Source of the DNA: HRBIN30 sp964534275
Lineage (GTDB): Bacteria; Desulfobacterota; Binatia; HRBIN30
Assembly (NCBI GenBank): GCA_964534275.1
Contig: CAZHQG010000008.1
Span: forward strand, 1 to 64,000
Length of the DNA stretch: 64,000 bases
Reading direction: 5' to 3'
Of this stretch, positions 16,460-25,912 are shown piece by piece. The position numbers and the translations under genes are program-made. The notes beneath the pieces are model-generated. The model was given only the letters and a program-made list of their open reading frames with translations, had not been told where the DNA came from and searched no databases. The first letter of the stretch is position 1, and each line of letters begins with the position of its first letter.

Positions 16460-18730
16460 ATGAAACAACCGAGGCATCCTGCCCAACCCAGAGGCATTGC
16501 GCTCATTGGGGTTCTGATCGCGTTGTTCTTTTTGTCCGCCCTTGTGGCGACTCTCGCTACGAAGGTGGTGTTGGACACTCAGCTCCAAGGCACGTATGCC
16601 CAATCGATCGTCGGCTTCCACGCCGCAGAATCCGCTCTCAATCGAGGCATGGGCGAGTTCCGCCAAAAGTTTCTCGATTACGTGGTCCCTACCGGCAGCG
16701 ACTTTGATCCCCGCACGTTCGAATGGTCGGCTAGAAACGTCACCTATCAGCTTGTGGAGAAGCCAGGAAACCCGAGGAACGTCACCATTCCTGCTGGTCA
16801 ACTCTTCGCCGGGCTCAACTCTCTGGAGTACGGTTACACAGTTCGTGCGAAAGCAGTGAATCAAACCAACGGGGACGAAGAGGCCTCGGTCGGCGCAGAG
16901 TTTCTTGTTGGCAACATTCCGTTGTTTCAATTCGTAGCGTTTTACGACCGGGATCTAGAAATTCTTCCCGGGCCAACGATGAGTTTGCGCGGTCGAGTCC
17001 ACACCAATGGCGACCTCTACCTTGGTTCCGGAAACACACTCACCATCGAGGATGACCCTGCGAACGGAATCACGACCGTCCAGGTGTCGGCTGCAGGGCG
17101 GATCTTCCGAGGGCGAAAGAATGACACACAGTGCACGGGTACCGTGGTGATCGACAAACTCGAGGATGTCGTCAGCCCGTTTGGCGATCTCGACCCGCTC
17201 TCTTTGCCGTGCGTTGGCAGTACGCGGACCCAAGTTTCGAGCTCCACCTTGGCAGCGTGGAAGGGAAGCATCATTTCTGGGATGCAAAGCGTCTCGGTCC
17301 CTCGCCCCGACATGCTCTCTCGCCCGCCCCAAGGTGCGGGCTTGTACTGGACACGCGCGGACCTCCGCATTGCGCTCGTGCTGAACACCCCAGGGCAATT
17401 GCCTGGCGGACCACTGCTGCCAGCACGAATCGAGGTACAAGATGCCTCCGGGAATCAAGACGCGATCAAAACCGCCCTATTGTATACTTTCATGTCCGAT
17501 CCCATCAATGGCGGCACATACGCCAACGGAGCTCCTTCTTCGCTGACAGGCCCGCTCGCGGGAACACGGCCGATCTATTACACGGAGGTGCCGGTTACAG
17601 GATTTACGCTGAGCTTATCAGGCGCAACCACGTGTACATGCAGTGACACCACACCCAACTGCAACAACACGAATCCCTCATGCTATCCACAATTGAATAG
17701 TGCCGGTACCGCGCTCGCCGGCAATCGTTACATCGGCTGCCCTGCCGGGACTGGCACCTGCAACAACGGCGGACAGGCACTCAATGCAAATCCCTTCAAC
17801 CGAACATATGGCAGCAATAACTTTGTGGGCACAGGAGGCCGCCCAGGCATGTTGGGAGACCTCGATTACCGCCGTGGGGGGTTCTACAACTGGCGCGAGC
17901 GTAGGTGGATGTACCTTTTGAACGTAAACGTCGCTGACCTCCTACGCTGGAATGCCTACCAGCCTGCGGGCAGCAAGCTTTTCGACAACGCCGACACAAC
18001 CGACGGTGGCCTCGTGCTGTACCTGACCGTGGTGGGCCCAAACTCCAGCTCCGCCGCCAACAACTATGGCGTGCGAGTGTTCGGCTCACGCAATCTTTGG
18101 TTTCCTACCAACCCCGGACCCGGCAACGATCCTACTGGTATTACCATTGTCTCCGACCAAGCGATGTACATTCAGGGCGACTTCAACCAAGGGAATAATG
18201 CAGCGCCGCCCTATGGAACGGCAGGGGCGCCAGCAAGCAATCTCCCAAAACAGCCGGCGGCCTTCCTCGCTGACAGCATCAATATCTTGTCCAACGCCTA
18301 CTTCGATACCGCTGGATGCAAGAACGACTGCCAGAGTAACAAATCGCTTACCGATACCAGCCGCCGCGCTACCACGACATGGATCCATGCGGGATTTTTG
18401 GCTGGAGTCGATGACACTACTTCCGGAAATTACAATGGTGGTTTGGAGAACTACCCACGGTTTCACGAGGACTGGTCCGGCGGTGCCACTTTCTATTACC
18501 GAGGCTCATTCGTAAGCTTAGGCACACCGTTGCATGTGAACGGGAGATGGTGTGGGACCGGAGGGTCCCTGTCCTCCGGGTCACAAAGCCCGAGCGGCTG
18601 CAACATCTACAATCCGCCCGTGCGCGATTGGAACTACGACCCGTTCTTTAACAACGCCGCGAACTTGCCCCCTCTGACACCTCGGTTCGTATACGTACAG
18701 CAGGTGTTGTTCACTGAAGACTTCCTGTAA
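16460..18730 (+). CDS. Very large PilX-like pilus protein
   Basis: 756 residues, far longer than typical PilX (about 150-200). The N-terminus RGIALIGVLIALFFLSALVATLATKVVLDTQ resembles PilX, with the usual AAESALNRG helix (about 55-65). A large extracellular region rich in Gly, Asn, Ser and Thr follows, with a cysteine cluster (TCTCSDTTPNCNNTNPSC, about 395-415) that probably forms disulphides. Regions such as LRGRVHTNGDLYLGSG resemble DUF4900-type domains. ATG 16460 has GGAGGAAG upstream. The size suggests an adhesive tip protein substituting for PilY1, which is absent here. That role is inference. Confidence 0.75.
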   Translation: MKQPRHPAQPRGIALIGVLIALFFLSALVATLATKVVLDTQLQGTYAQSIVGFHAAESALNRGMGEFRQKFLDYVVPTGSDFDPRTFEWSARNVTYQLVEKPGNPRNVTIPAGQLFAGLNSLEYGYTVRAKAVNQTNGDEEASVGAEFLVGNIPLFQFVAFYDRDLEILPGPTMSLRGRVHTNGDLYLGSGNTLTIEDDPANGITTVQVSAAGRIFRGRKNDTQCTGTVVIDKLEDVVSPFGDLDPLSLPCVGSTRTQVSSSTLAAWKGSIISGMQSVSVPRPDMLSRPPQGAGLYWTRADLRIALVLNTPGQLPGGPLLPARIEVQDASGNQDAIKTALLYTFMSDPINGGTYANGAPSSLTGPLAGTRPIYYTEVPVTGFTLSLSGATTCTCSDTTPNCNNTNPSCYPQLNSAGTALAGNRYIGCPAGTGTCNNGGQALNANPFNRTYGSNNFVGTGGRPGMLGDLDYRRGGFYNWRERRWMYLLNVNVADLLRWNAYQPAGSKLFDNADTTDGGLVLYLTVVGPNSSSAANNYGVRVFGSRNLWFPTNPGPGNDPTGITIVSDQAMYIQGDFNQGNNAAPPYGTAGAPASNLPKQPAAFLADSINILSNAYFDTAGCKNDCQSNKSLTDTSRRATTTWIHAGFLAGVDDTTSGNYNGGLENYPRFHEDWSGGATFYYRGSFVSLGTPLHVNGRWCGTGGSLSSGSQSPSGCNIYNPPVRDWNYDPFFNNAANLPPLTPRFVYVQQVLFTEDFL

Positions 18731-18802
18731 CTCGTTTGTGTTCTGGGCCGGCTCGTCTGCCGCCAGGTCTGAGGCTAGACTTTGCGTTCGCGAGGTGGCC
18801 CG

Positions 18803-19066
18803 ATGCAACCGTCCAAGAGACTTTTCCTCCGACTCGGCGATCGCGTGCTGCACCTCAGATATGAACACTGGGGCCAGGGGATCGTCGTAGAAGAGCTCAC
18901 TTCCACGCTGGAAGGGGGCACTGCGCTTGTGCGCATCGATTTCGAAGATGGACAGCGCCGTACCTTTCACAACGACCTCGACCACGAGCTATGCTGCTAC
19001 TATTTCGGCATCCGCAAGTCCTCCGGCCCATCAGGGAACCCAAAGCGATTCCTCGGTCGAACGTAA
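18803..19066 (+). CDS. DUF3553-like small beta-barrel protein
   Basis: 87 residues. The core LGDRVLHLRYEHWGQGIVVEEL ... GTALVRIDFEDGQRRTFHNDLDHELCCYYFG matches the Tudor/CarD-like 'GD.V.H..WG.G.V' pattern of DUF3553, a small SH3-like barrel often linked to nucleic-acid or RNA polymerase binding. ATG 18803 is preferred over the upstream in-frame start. It lies just after the pilin operon but is unlikely to be part of it. Exact function unknown. Confidence 0.62.
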   Translation: MQPSKRLFLRLGDRVLHLRYEHWGQGIVVEELTSTLEGGTALVRIDFEDGQRRTFHNDLDHELCCYYFGIRKSSGPSGNPKRFLGRT

Positions 19067-19276
19067 TCCACGGCGCGGCGAGGCATCTGGCCTACATCGG
19101 ATCACGAACAGTCGTGCGGCACGGCCTTAGAGGCGGGACTGGGAGCCTTTCGCAGAAAGCCCGAACCGGTCGTCTTCCGGGGCTGTGACCCCTCGCCAAC
19201 GTGAGAGCGCTTACCCCGGGGCTTCCGTGAGCGTCGCGATTTCTCGCTGCTGATTTTCCCCCGAGAGGCTCCTCGC

Positions 19277-20422
19277 TTATTTGCTGCCCGCTAGACTTTT
19301 TGGTTCGCCCTCTAGGGCCGCGTAGATTTCTGCCCGAACCTCGGACTCGCCTTCCCGCTGGAGCGCCTTGTACAAACGATCCAACGCAGTCCGACTGCGA
19401 ATTCTTCCTAGAGCCCAGGCCGCATGCGCGCGAACGATCCTGCTCGGGTCGGTCGCGAGAGCCTCGGCAAGCACGTTTACAGCATCGGGATTGCCGGAGT
19501 TGCCCAAAACGACCGCTGCATTGCGGGCAATTCCCTCGCGCCTCGCACGCCACAGCGCTGATTTTCGGTAACGCACACGAAACTCGTCCTCGCTAAGCCG
19601 AAGCAACTCAGGCAAGAAGGGGTAAAGTTCCTCTCGCCGCCGCGATTCTTCTTCCTTTTTGCGGTGCGAGTTCCAGGGACAAACTTCCTGGCAAAGGTCG
19701 CATCCAAAGATCCAGTCTTGAACAGCTGGGCGGATTGCTGGCGGAATCGTACCGCGATGCTCGATGGTCCAGTAGGAGATGCAACGGCGAGCATCCAGAC
19801 GATAGTCCAGGGACAACGCACCGGTCGGGCAACTTGGGAGACACCGTACGCAGCGACCACACCGATGTGGCACCGGTGGGTCCGGAGGTAGCTCCAGATT
19901 CACCAAAATGCAGGCGAGAAAGAAATACGATCCCAACGCTGCGCTCAACACGTTGGTATTCCGGCCTTGCCAACCGAGTCCTGCAACTGTCGCCCAGTCG
20001 CGCTCGAGAACTGCTCCCGCATCTACCGACCAGCGGCAACGGACACCAGGCACGAGAGACATGATCTTGCCGCACAGTTCGCGCAACTTGCTGCCAAGGT
20101 CGTCGTGATAGTCGACGCCCAAGGCGTACGAGGCAATCCGTCCCCGAAGCTCCTCCCGCCACGTGGGCAAAGGTCCGCTCGGTACGGCATACGGGGAACC
20201 AAGCACGATGACTGTCCGTGCATCAGCCATCAACAATCGCGGATTCACTCGCTGAGGAAGGGTGCGTACGAGGTAGTTCATACCCGCATGGCCCCCACAC
20301 TCCAGCCAGCGCGCAAACGCATCCGCATGGGGTGGCATCTCTGCCCGAGCAAATCCGCACGCGGGAAACCCAAGCTCCCGAGCGAACTCGCGGATGTGCT
20401 GAGCAATCAACTCAGGATCCAT
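19277..20422 (-). CDS. queG: Epoxyqueuosine reductase QueG
   Basis: 381 residues. The N-terminal cobalamin-binding domain precedes two [4Fe-4S] motifs, CGRCVRCLPSCPTGA (about 190-205) and CDLCQEVCPWN (about 245-256). A C-terminal HEAT-like repeat region follows (GNPDAVNVLAEAL ... RAHAAWALGRI), the usual tRNA-binding tail. QueG reduces epoxyqueuosine to queuosine on tRNA. ATG 20422 is chosen over an upstream in-frame start. queA and tgt, the preceding steps, are at 38-40 kb. Confidence 0.93.
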   Translation of the reverse strand: MDPELIAQHIREFARELGFPACGFARAEMPPHADAFARWLECGGHAGMNYLVRTLPQRVNPRLLMADARTVIVLGSPYAVPSGPLPTWREELRGRIASYALGVDYHDDLGSKLRELCGKIMSLVPGVRCRWSVDAGAVLERDWATVAGLGWQGRNTNVLSAALGSYFFLACILVNLELPPDPPVPHRCGRCVRCLPSCPTGALSLDYRLDARRCISYWTIEHRGTIPPAIRPAVQDWIFGCDLCQEVCPWNSHRKKEEESRRREELYPFLPELLRLSEDEFRVRYRKSALWRARREGIARNAAVVLGNSGNPDAVNVLAEALATDPSRIVRAHAAWALGRIRSRTALDRLYKALQREGESEVRAEIYAALEGEPKSLAGSK

Positions 20423-20538
20423 CGTTTTCCCCTGCCCTGACCTTGCGCTTGCCAAGGAGCGCGATCACAAGCAACGTGCACCGAAAAGTGCGCAACGCAG
20501 AACGTCATTACTGGACAAAAAGCTCCCCAGCGAGCGGA

Positions 20539-20745
20539 TCAATGGGATTCCACGACTTGGCACTGCATTCGATCGACTCCTTCGAATTCGGCGGTCAACC
20601 CACGGATGAGGGTGTGCAACTCGGCGAATGATAGGCGCGATCCTCGTGGATGCCTGAATTTGTAATAACGGCTCACTTCGTCGAAATAGCCACCATCGAT
20701 AAACACTGCGATTCGAACAATCGGGCGGATTGGGTACCAACGCAT
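20539..20745 (-). pseudogene. Truncated NYN-domain gene
   Basis: 68 codons from ATG 20745 with a good GGAGGA site. The sequence begins MRWYPIRPIVRIAVFIDGGYF and continues with SRYYKFRHPRGSRLSFAELHTLIR, the N-terminal third of NYN (LabA-like) PIN-fold nucleases, including the first acidic residue in FIDGGYF. It stops at VVESH. The remaining acidic catalytic residues, normally another 120 or more residues, are not found in any frame before queG. I interpret it as a truncated gene. A short functional variant is less likely. Confidence 0.6.
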
Positions 20746-20920
20746 CGTTCGTCCTCCGGATCTTTCTCCCTTACACATTGAGACAGGCGGCACCTCGAAA
20801 GGTTCGGCAAGCGGCCAAGCACTTTCCCGCACAACGCCAGTGCCATGCTTGTCTCAAGTTGTGGCCTCATTTAGCGTCGGCTTCGCCAAAATGGCGGAAT
20901 CTTTAAAGGAGTCTTCGCGT

Positions 20921-22048
20921 ATGACATTACCTCTGGCTGGACTGAAGTGCCTCGATCTCTCGCGACAGCTTCCCGGCCCGTTTTGCTCCATGCTGCTTGC
21001 CGACCTGGGGGTTGACGTCCTGGTCATTTCAGCACCGAACGACCCGCTGGGTGTCGGGATTCCTCTCGTTCAAAGAAACAAGCGAAGCATGACCCTGAAC
21101 CTCAAGTCTGAGAAGGGTCGGGACATCTTTTTGCGGTTAGCTCGAGAGGCGGACATTGTGCTCGAAGGGTTTCGCCCCGGAGTCACCGAGCGTCTAGGCA
21201 TCGATTACAACAGCCTGGCTGCTGTCAATCCCCGAATTGTCTACTGTTCGATCTCTGGGTACGGGCAAGACGGGCCGTACCGCAACAAAGTTGGGCACGA
21301 CCTCAACTATCTTGGCTACGCTGGCGTGCTCGGAGTGTCCGGCGGGTCTGGGCAACCACCAATGATCATGCCTGTGCAAGTGGCGGACATTGGCGGCGGT
21401 GCACTGATGGGAGCTGTTGGAATCCTAAGCGCCTTGCTAGCCCGACAACGGACCGGAAAGGGACAGTATATCGACATCGCGATGCTCGACGGAAGCGTTG
21501 TTTGGAATGTCTTTCACATCCTGATGTACCTAGTGAAAGGCTCCCAACCAGAACGTGGTGGCACACAGCTCACTGGCCACTACCCGTGCTACGCGGTGTA
21601 CGAAACCAAAGACGGGAAATATGTCACTGTGGGAGCGCTGGAGCCCCACTTTTGGCGCAATTTGTGTGAACACTTAGGCGTTCCCGAATATATTCCCGAC
21701 CAGTTTGCCGAAGGCGCCCGACGCGAGGAAATTTTCCGTACGCTGCGACAAAAATTCTTGCAAAAGACTCGAGACGAATGGGTGCAGGAGTTCGAGTCCG
21801 TGGACATTTGTTTTGGGCCCGTGAACGACGTGCCCGAAGCGCTGGCCGACCCCCAAGTACGCCACCGTGGCGTGGTCGAGTATCGTGACGGCAAGTTGCT
21901 GCTCGGCTCGCCGATTAAGTTGTCTGCAACCCCGCCGCGACGCCCCGAGCCTCCGCCAGCGTTTGGTGCACACACGAACGAGGTCCTTTCTAGCCTTGGC
22001 TTCGACGAATCGGCAATTGCGCTGCTCCGGACCGAAGGTGTGGTGTGA
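20921..22048 (+). CDS. CaiB/BaiF family CoA-transferase
   Basis: 375 residues of class III CoA-transferase fold. The start MTLPLAGLKCLDLSRQLPGPFCSMLLADLG is typical, as are RNKRSMTLNLKSEKGRDIFLRL, EGFRPGVTERLGIDY and the catalytic aspartate in ADIGGGALMG. These enzymes move CoA between acyl groups, or racemise 2-methylacyl-CoA. ATG 20921 is preceded by a strong AAAGGAG at ideal spacing. An acyl-CoA dehydrogenase follows on the same strand, suggesting acyl-CoA catabolism. The exact substrate is unknown. Confidence 0.88.
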   Translation: MTLPLAGLKCLDLSRQLPGPFCSMLLADLGVDVLVISAPNDPLGVGIPLVQRNKRSMTLNLKSEKGRDIFLRLAREADIVLEGFRPGVTERLGIDYNSLAAVNPRIVYCSISGYGQDGPYRNKVGHDLNYLGYAGVLGVSGGSGQPPMIMPVQVADIGGGALMGAVGILSALLARQRTGKGQYIDIAMLDGSVVWNVFHILMYLVKGSQPERGGTQLTGHYPCYAVYETKDGKYVTVGALEPHFWRNLCEHLGVPEYIPDQFAEGARREEIFRTLRQKFLQKTRDEWVQEFESVDICFGPVNDVPEALADPQVRHRGVVEYRDGKLLLGSPIKLSATPPRRPEPPPAFGAHTNEVLSSLGFDESAIALLRTEGVV

Positions 22049-22200
22049 TCGGGAGTAACACTCCGGACGCGGCAGGTTTCGAGAGAGGCGCGGCTACGAG
22101 TATCTCGCGGTGCCGCACGGCATTGAATCGTTAAGCCGGTTCTCATATGAGGTTCCTGTGAACGATCGTTCACCAATGAACCTTCTCGTGTGGAGGCCTT

Positions 22201-23364
22201 ATGGACTTCGGATTCAGTGAGGAGCAGGAACTTTTGCGTCAAAGCGCCCGAGAGTTTCTCGAAAGCGAGTGCCCAGTCAGTTACGCGCGGAAGATGATGG
22301 ACGACGAGCGCGGCTACTCTCCGGAGGTGTGGGAAAAAATGGCAGAGCTTGGCTGGCTCGGCCTGATCTTCCCTGAGGAGTTCGGCGGCTCCGGGCTGAC
22401 CATGATCGACCTTGCGGTTGTTCTCGAGGAAATGGGCCGCGTTGTCCTGCCTGGGCCGTACTTTCCCACAGTCCTGTTCGGCGGAATGACTCTCCTGCTC
22501 GGCGGTTCAGAAGAGCAAAAAAAGCGATTCCTGCCGGAAATCTGCTCCGGTCGACACAAGGCAACACTGGCATGGTTAGAAGAAAACGGGCGCTGGGACG
22601 CAAAGGGGATCCAGATGTCTGCTGCTCACGATGGCACGCATTATGTCTTGGACGGTACGAAGCTCTTTGTTCACGATGCACACAACGCGGATTGGATGGT
22701 CGTCCCCGTGCGCACCCGACAAGACAGTCAGGACTCGGGGATTACCCTGTTGCTCGTCGAGTCCTCCTCGCCCGGGCTTACTTGTCGAGTGATGAAAACG
22801 ATGGATCAAACCCGCAAGCTCTGCGAGGTACGCTTCGACCAGGTTCGCGTTCCCAACGGAAACGTGATCGGTCCTGTGGATCAGGGGTGGAGGCTACTCG
22901 ACCGCGTAATCGACCGCGCCAAGGTTGGTCTTTGCGCAGAGATGTGCGGAGGGATGGATAGAGTTCTCCAGATGAGCGTCGACTACGCCAAAGTTCGAGA
23001 GCAATTCGGGCGGCCTATTGGCAGCTTCCAAGCAATTCAGCACAAGTGCGCCAATATGCTGGTGCAAGTGGAAAGCTCGAAGTCGGCCACCTACTACGCG
23101 GCGTGGGCCGTAACGCACGACGTGCCAGAGGCGCACTTAGCTGCGTGTATGGCGAAAGCCTACTGCTCCGACGCGTACCGAATCGTCAGCGGCGAAGGGA
23201 TCCAGATTCACGGTGGAATCGGATTTACGTGGGAGCACGATATGCACCTGTACTTCAAACGCGCCAAGGGCAGCGAGGTAACCTTTGGCGATGCTACGTG
23301 GAACAGGGAGCTGGTCGCACAGGAAATCCTGGACAAGCCCGACTTCCTCGAAACAGCCATCTAA
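22201..23364 (+). CDS. Acyl-CoA dehydrogenase family protein
   Basis: 387 residues with the flavoprotein acyl-CoA dehydrogenase layout: helical N-domain (MDFGFSEEQELLRQSAREFL), beta middle domain and C-terminal helical FAD domain (REQFGRPIGSFQAIQHKCANM, IQIHGGIGFTWEHDMHLYFKRA). The GFTWEHDxHLYFKR ending resembles the heteromeric clade acting on steroid or branched side-chain CoAs rather than medium-chain enzymes. The usual 'YEGT' catalytic segment is not seen. GGAGG precedes the ATG. It may act with the CoA-transferase upstream. Confidence 0.88.
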   Translation: MDFGFSEEQELLRQSAREFLESECPVSYARKMMDDERGYSPEVWEKMAELGWLGLIFPEEFGGSGLTMIDLAVVLEEMGRVVLPGPYFPTVLFGGMTLLLGGSEEQKKRFLPEICSGRHKATLAWLEENGRWDAKGIQMSAAHDGTHYVLDGTKLFVHDAHNADWMVVPVRTRQDSQDSGITLLLVESSSPGLTCRVMKTMDQTRKLCEVRFDQVRVPNGNVIGPVDQGWRLLDRVIDRAKVGLCAEMCGGMDRVLQMSVDYAKVREQFGRPIGSFQAIQHKCANMLVQVESSKSATYYAAWAVTHDVPEAHLAACMAKAYCSDAYRIVSGEGIQIHGGIGFTWEHDMHLYFKRAKGSEVTFGDATWNRELVAQEILDKPDFLETAI

Positions 23365-23456
23365 CCAGATCGACTCGGTTGCGCGAAGTTTCCAAGGGCT
23401 AGCTGGGCACGGGCAGGTTCGGTCGTCTTGATTGTTCGCCGGCACACGGAGGGATC

Positions 23457-24341
23457 TTACCCGACGCTTCGCGCAGCCATCCGTTCCAGCGCGGTAATCA
23501 AAGCCTGGACACCTAGTTCCCCGCCACCGTACGCCTCGACGACACGAAACAGCTCTCGCACTAACGCAGTTCCAGGCAGCGGAAGGCCAAGCTCAGCGGC
23601 GGTCTCGAGTGCAATGCGCAAGTCCTTCTGCTGCAAGCGCACAAAAAATCCAGGCGCAAAGTCGCGCGCTAACATCTTGGGCCCCTGATTGCGAAGATTC
23701 CAAGAATCCGCCGACCCCGCCGACAAAGCTTCGATCACGCGGTGTAGGTCTAGCCCTCCCGCATGTGCCAAGAGCAGAGCTTCCACCACGGATTGCAGCG
23801 TGAGCACGCCGGCCACCTGGTTGCAAAGTTTGGTCATTTGCCCGCTTCCGTGCGCACCCATGAAAGTAATCTTGCGACCGAGCGCCTCGAAAATCGGGCG
23901 ACATCTGACAAAGACCTCTTCCTTCCCACCGACCATAATGGAGAGTGTCCCTTCGCGCGCGCCGCTCTCACCCCCGGACACCGGGGCATCCAGCATTTCG
24001 ATTCCCCGTGAAGCCAAGCGCTGCGCAAACAACCTCGTTGCCGTCGGCGAGATGGTAGACATGTCGACGACAACGTGCCCCGGCTGAGCGGCCTCAACGA
24101 CACCATCCGTCCCGAACAAAACGGCTTCTACATCGGGAGCATCGGGAACCATTGTAATCGTGACTTCGACTCGTCGCGCGACATCCGCCGGGCTTTGCGC
24201 TGCCTCGCCCCCCGCAGCGACCAGTTCATCCACTTTCGCTTTGGTACGACTATACCCAACCACTCGAAACCCGGCCTTTAAAAGATTCCGTGCCATGGGT
24301 CGGCCCATAATACCGAGCCCAATCCAACCTACGCGATTCAT
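23457..24341 (-). CDS. 3-Hydroxyisobutyrate dehydrogenase family NAD(P)-dependent oxidoreductase
   Basis: 294 residues. The Rossmann motif MNRVGWIGLGIMGRPMARNLL opens the protein. The substrate-binding motif DAPVSGGESGAREGTLSIMVGG and the catalytic lysine in GSGQMTKLCNQV follow, then the all-helical C-terminal domain. The family reduces or oxidises beta-hydroxyacids (3-hydroxyisobutyrate, tartronate semialdehyde). ATG 24341 gives the canonical start. It is convergent with the acyl-CoA dehydrogenase and lies 11 nt downstream of the F420/Ddn-type gene. Confidence 0.9.
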   Translation of the reverse strand: MNRVGWIGLGIMGRPMARNLLKAGFRVVGYSRTKAKVDELVAAGGEAAQSPADVARRVEVTITMVPDAPDVEAVLFGTDGVVEAAQPGHVVVDMSTISPTATRLFAQRLASRGIEMLDAPVSGGESGAREGTLSIMVGGKEEVFVRCRPIFEALGRKITFMGAHGSGQMTKLCNQVAGVLTLQSVVEALLLAHAGGLDLHRVIEALSAGSADSWNLRNQGPKMLARDFAPGFFVRLQQKDLRIALETAAELGLPLPGTALVRELFRVVEAYGGGELGVQALITALERMAARSVG

Positions 24342-24352
24342 CGAAGCGGACC

Positions 24353-24775
24353 TCACTCGTGCTCGTTGTTCCTAGGAGCAGCTCCCCGTTCGAGCCGTAT
24401 CTTCGCAGCCACGGCCTTGCTTGTACCGAGGAGTTGGAGGAGCCACGCGATCAACCCGTACTTCCGCCGAATTTCTCGCAAAATGCGCTGGACTTCCGCC
24501 CGGTCATTGACGACCTGAGCGTATCCGTGCACCGGGCCATCGCCGAAATCGACGGTGACCTCTGGGTGCTTCTTTAGATTTAGATACCACTGAGCCGTTG
24601 GACCCCGCACGTGTTGAACAGCAATCTCGCCGGGGCCGGTCACTACGAACCAAACCTGGACCGTGCGCGGAAGACCCGATTTTCGCCCAATCGTGGTCAA
24701 ACGAATCACGCGCTGGCGCGCCCAGTGAGCCGCTTCCGAGCCATCCGACCTGCTGCTTGGTCCCGCTATGGACAA
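24353..24775 (-). CDS. Deazaflavin-dependent nitroreductase (Ddn) family protein
   Basis: 140 residues of the split-barrel Ddn family, recognised by VIRLTTIGRKSGLPRTVQVWFV, then VQHVRGPTAQWYLNLKKHPEVTVDFG. Members bind F420H2 and reduce various substrates. It starts at a TTG (24775) with GAGGAG about 9 nt upstream; no ATG exists in the right place. The neighbouring LLM-class protein upstream is also of an F420-using type. Substrate unknown. Confidence 0.82.
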   Translation of the reverse strand: MSIAGPSSRSDGSEAAHWARQRVIRLTTIGRKSGLPRTVQVWFVVTGPGEIAVQHVRGPTAQWYLNLKKHPEVTVDFGDGPVHGYAQVVNDRAEVQRILREIRRKYGLIAWLLQLLGTSKAVAAKIRLERGAAPRNNEHE

Positions 24776-24805
24776 CCCACTCGCTCCTCGACCGAACGCC
24801 CCGCA

Positions 24806-25816
24806 TTAACCATTAAAAGCCCGGATGACCTCGCGCCAAAAGCCGTCTGTACGGTCGAATGGAAAGTAAAAGCCGAGCCGGTCAAGATAACCCGTGTACT
24901 TGGCCTTCAGTTTGTCCACCAGATCGTCTCGGCGAGCAATCACTGCGTACTCGGCGAGCATTTCATCGGTGATTTCGCTTGCCATTTCCGCCCACTTCCC
25001 TTGTTTCGACAACTCCGTAAGACGCCGTCCTACATCAGCCCATCCGTGGACGTCGAGCACTCCAAGGTAAGCGGGCGTCGAGGCGTAAAAAGCAATTTGC
25101 TGCTTCACCGGACCTTTCGCAGCCTCGATTTCCTCGTCGTTTCGCCCCGTCACGACAAACGCTGTGGTGGAAAGCTGGATCTGCGCGCGGTCCCTGCCGG
25201 CCTTTTGCAGTCCCTTCGAAATATTGGGCAAGACGACCGTGTCCAGGTAGCGGATGGAGTGGAATGGGTGAATGTGAAACCCTTCGCAAAGTTCACCAGC
25301 TAACTGGCACATGTACGGGTTCACTCCCGCAATGAAGATCTTCGGCTTCGGAACAGAAATCGGCCCGGGGTTAAAGAACGGCGTCATGAGCGTAAAGTTG
25401 TAAAACCGCCCTTCGAACTGCGGCCGTGTGCCGTGCTGCCAGCAGTCCCAAATGGCGTGAATCATCTGGATCATTTCACGCAATTTCGGTCCAGGGTGTT
25501 CCCACTTGACCCCAAACCGCCGCTCATTGTGCGCACGCACCTGCGTGCCTAGCCCGAGAATGAACCGACCACGGGAGAAGGCCTGCAAATCCCAGGCGAT
25601 TTGGGCAAACACCATGGGGCTTCGAGGGAACGCAACCGCGATCGCGGTGCCCAGTTCGATTCGTTCTGTATGCTCCGCAGCGAGGGCAAGGGGAAGGAAC
25701 GGGTCGTGCTGTGCTTCAGCAGTCCACAGCCCGGCAAAGCCGAATTCCTCCGCGTCTTTGGCAGCCTTGGGTACATCGCTCAACTTCGAAGCAAGCAAGC
25801 CAGTGTCTAGCTTCAT
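24806..25816 (-). CDS. LLM-class F420-dependent oxidoreductase
   Basis: 336 residues of the luciferase-like monooxygenase TIM barrel. Features are MKLDTGLLASKLSDVPKAAK, GFAGLWTAEAQHDPFLPLALAAEHT, RIELGTAIAVAFPRSPMVFA and FILGLGTQVRAHNERRFG, which match actinobacterial-type F420 LLM proteins (TIGR03617-like). Likely an F420-dependent dehydrogenase or reductase. ATG 25816 is chosen over an upstream in-frame start. The Ddn gene follows on the same strand after 30 nt. Confidence 0.87.
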   Translation of the reverse strand: MKLDTGLLASKLSDVPKAAKDAEEFGFAGLWTAEAQHDPFLPLALAAEHTERIELGTAIAVAFPRSPMVFAQIAWDLQAFSRGRFILGLGTQVRAHNERRFGVKWEHPGPKLREMIQMIHAIWDCWQHGTRPQFEGRFYNFTLMTPFFNPGPISVPKPKIFIAGVNPYMCQLAGELCEGFHIHPFHSIRYLDTVVLPNISKGLQKAGRDRAQIQLSTTAFVVTGRNDEEIEAAKGPVKQQIAFYASTPAYLGVLDVHGWADVGRRLTELSKQGKWAEMASEITDEMLAEYAVIARRDDLVDKLKAKYTGYLDRLGFYFPFDRTDGFWREVIRAFNG

Positions 25817-25912
25817 TGTGACCTCCACGAGGCGCCGAGCATGCCTGATCGCACGGGACGGTCAAGCAGGCGTGCCCTCAGTGGCACACAGCTCTTGGTG
25901 TCGAAGCCCCAC

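Noticed and set aside
24611..25303. 230-codon plus-strand ORF
   Set aside because: Antisense to the Ddn and LLM genes, which have clear family motifs.
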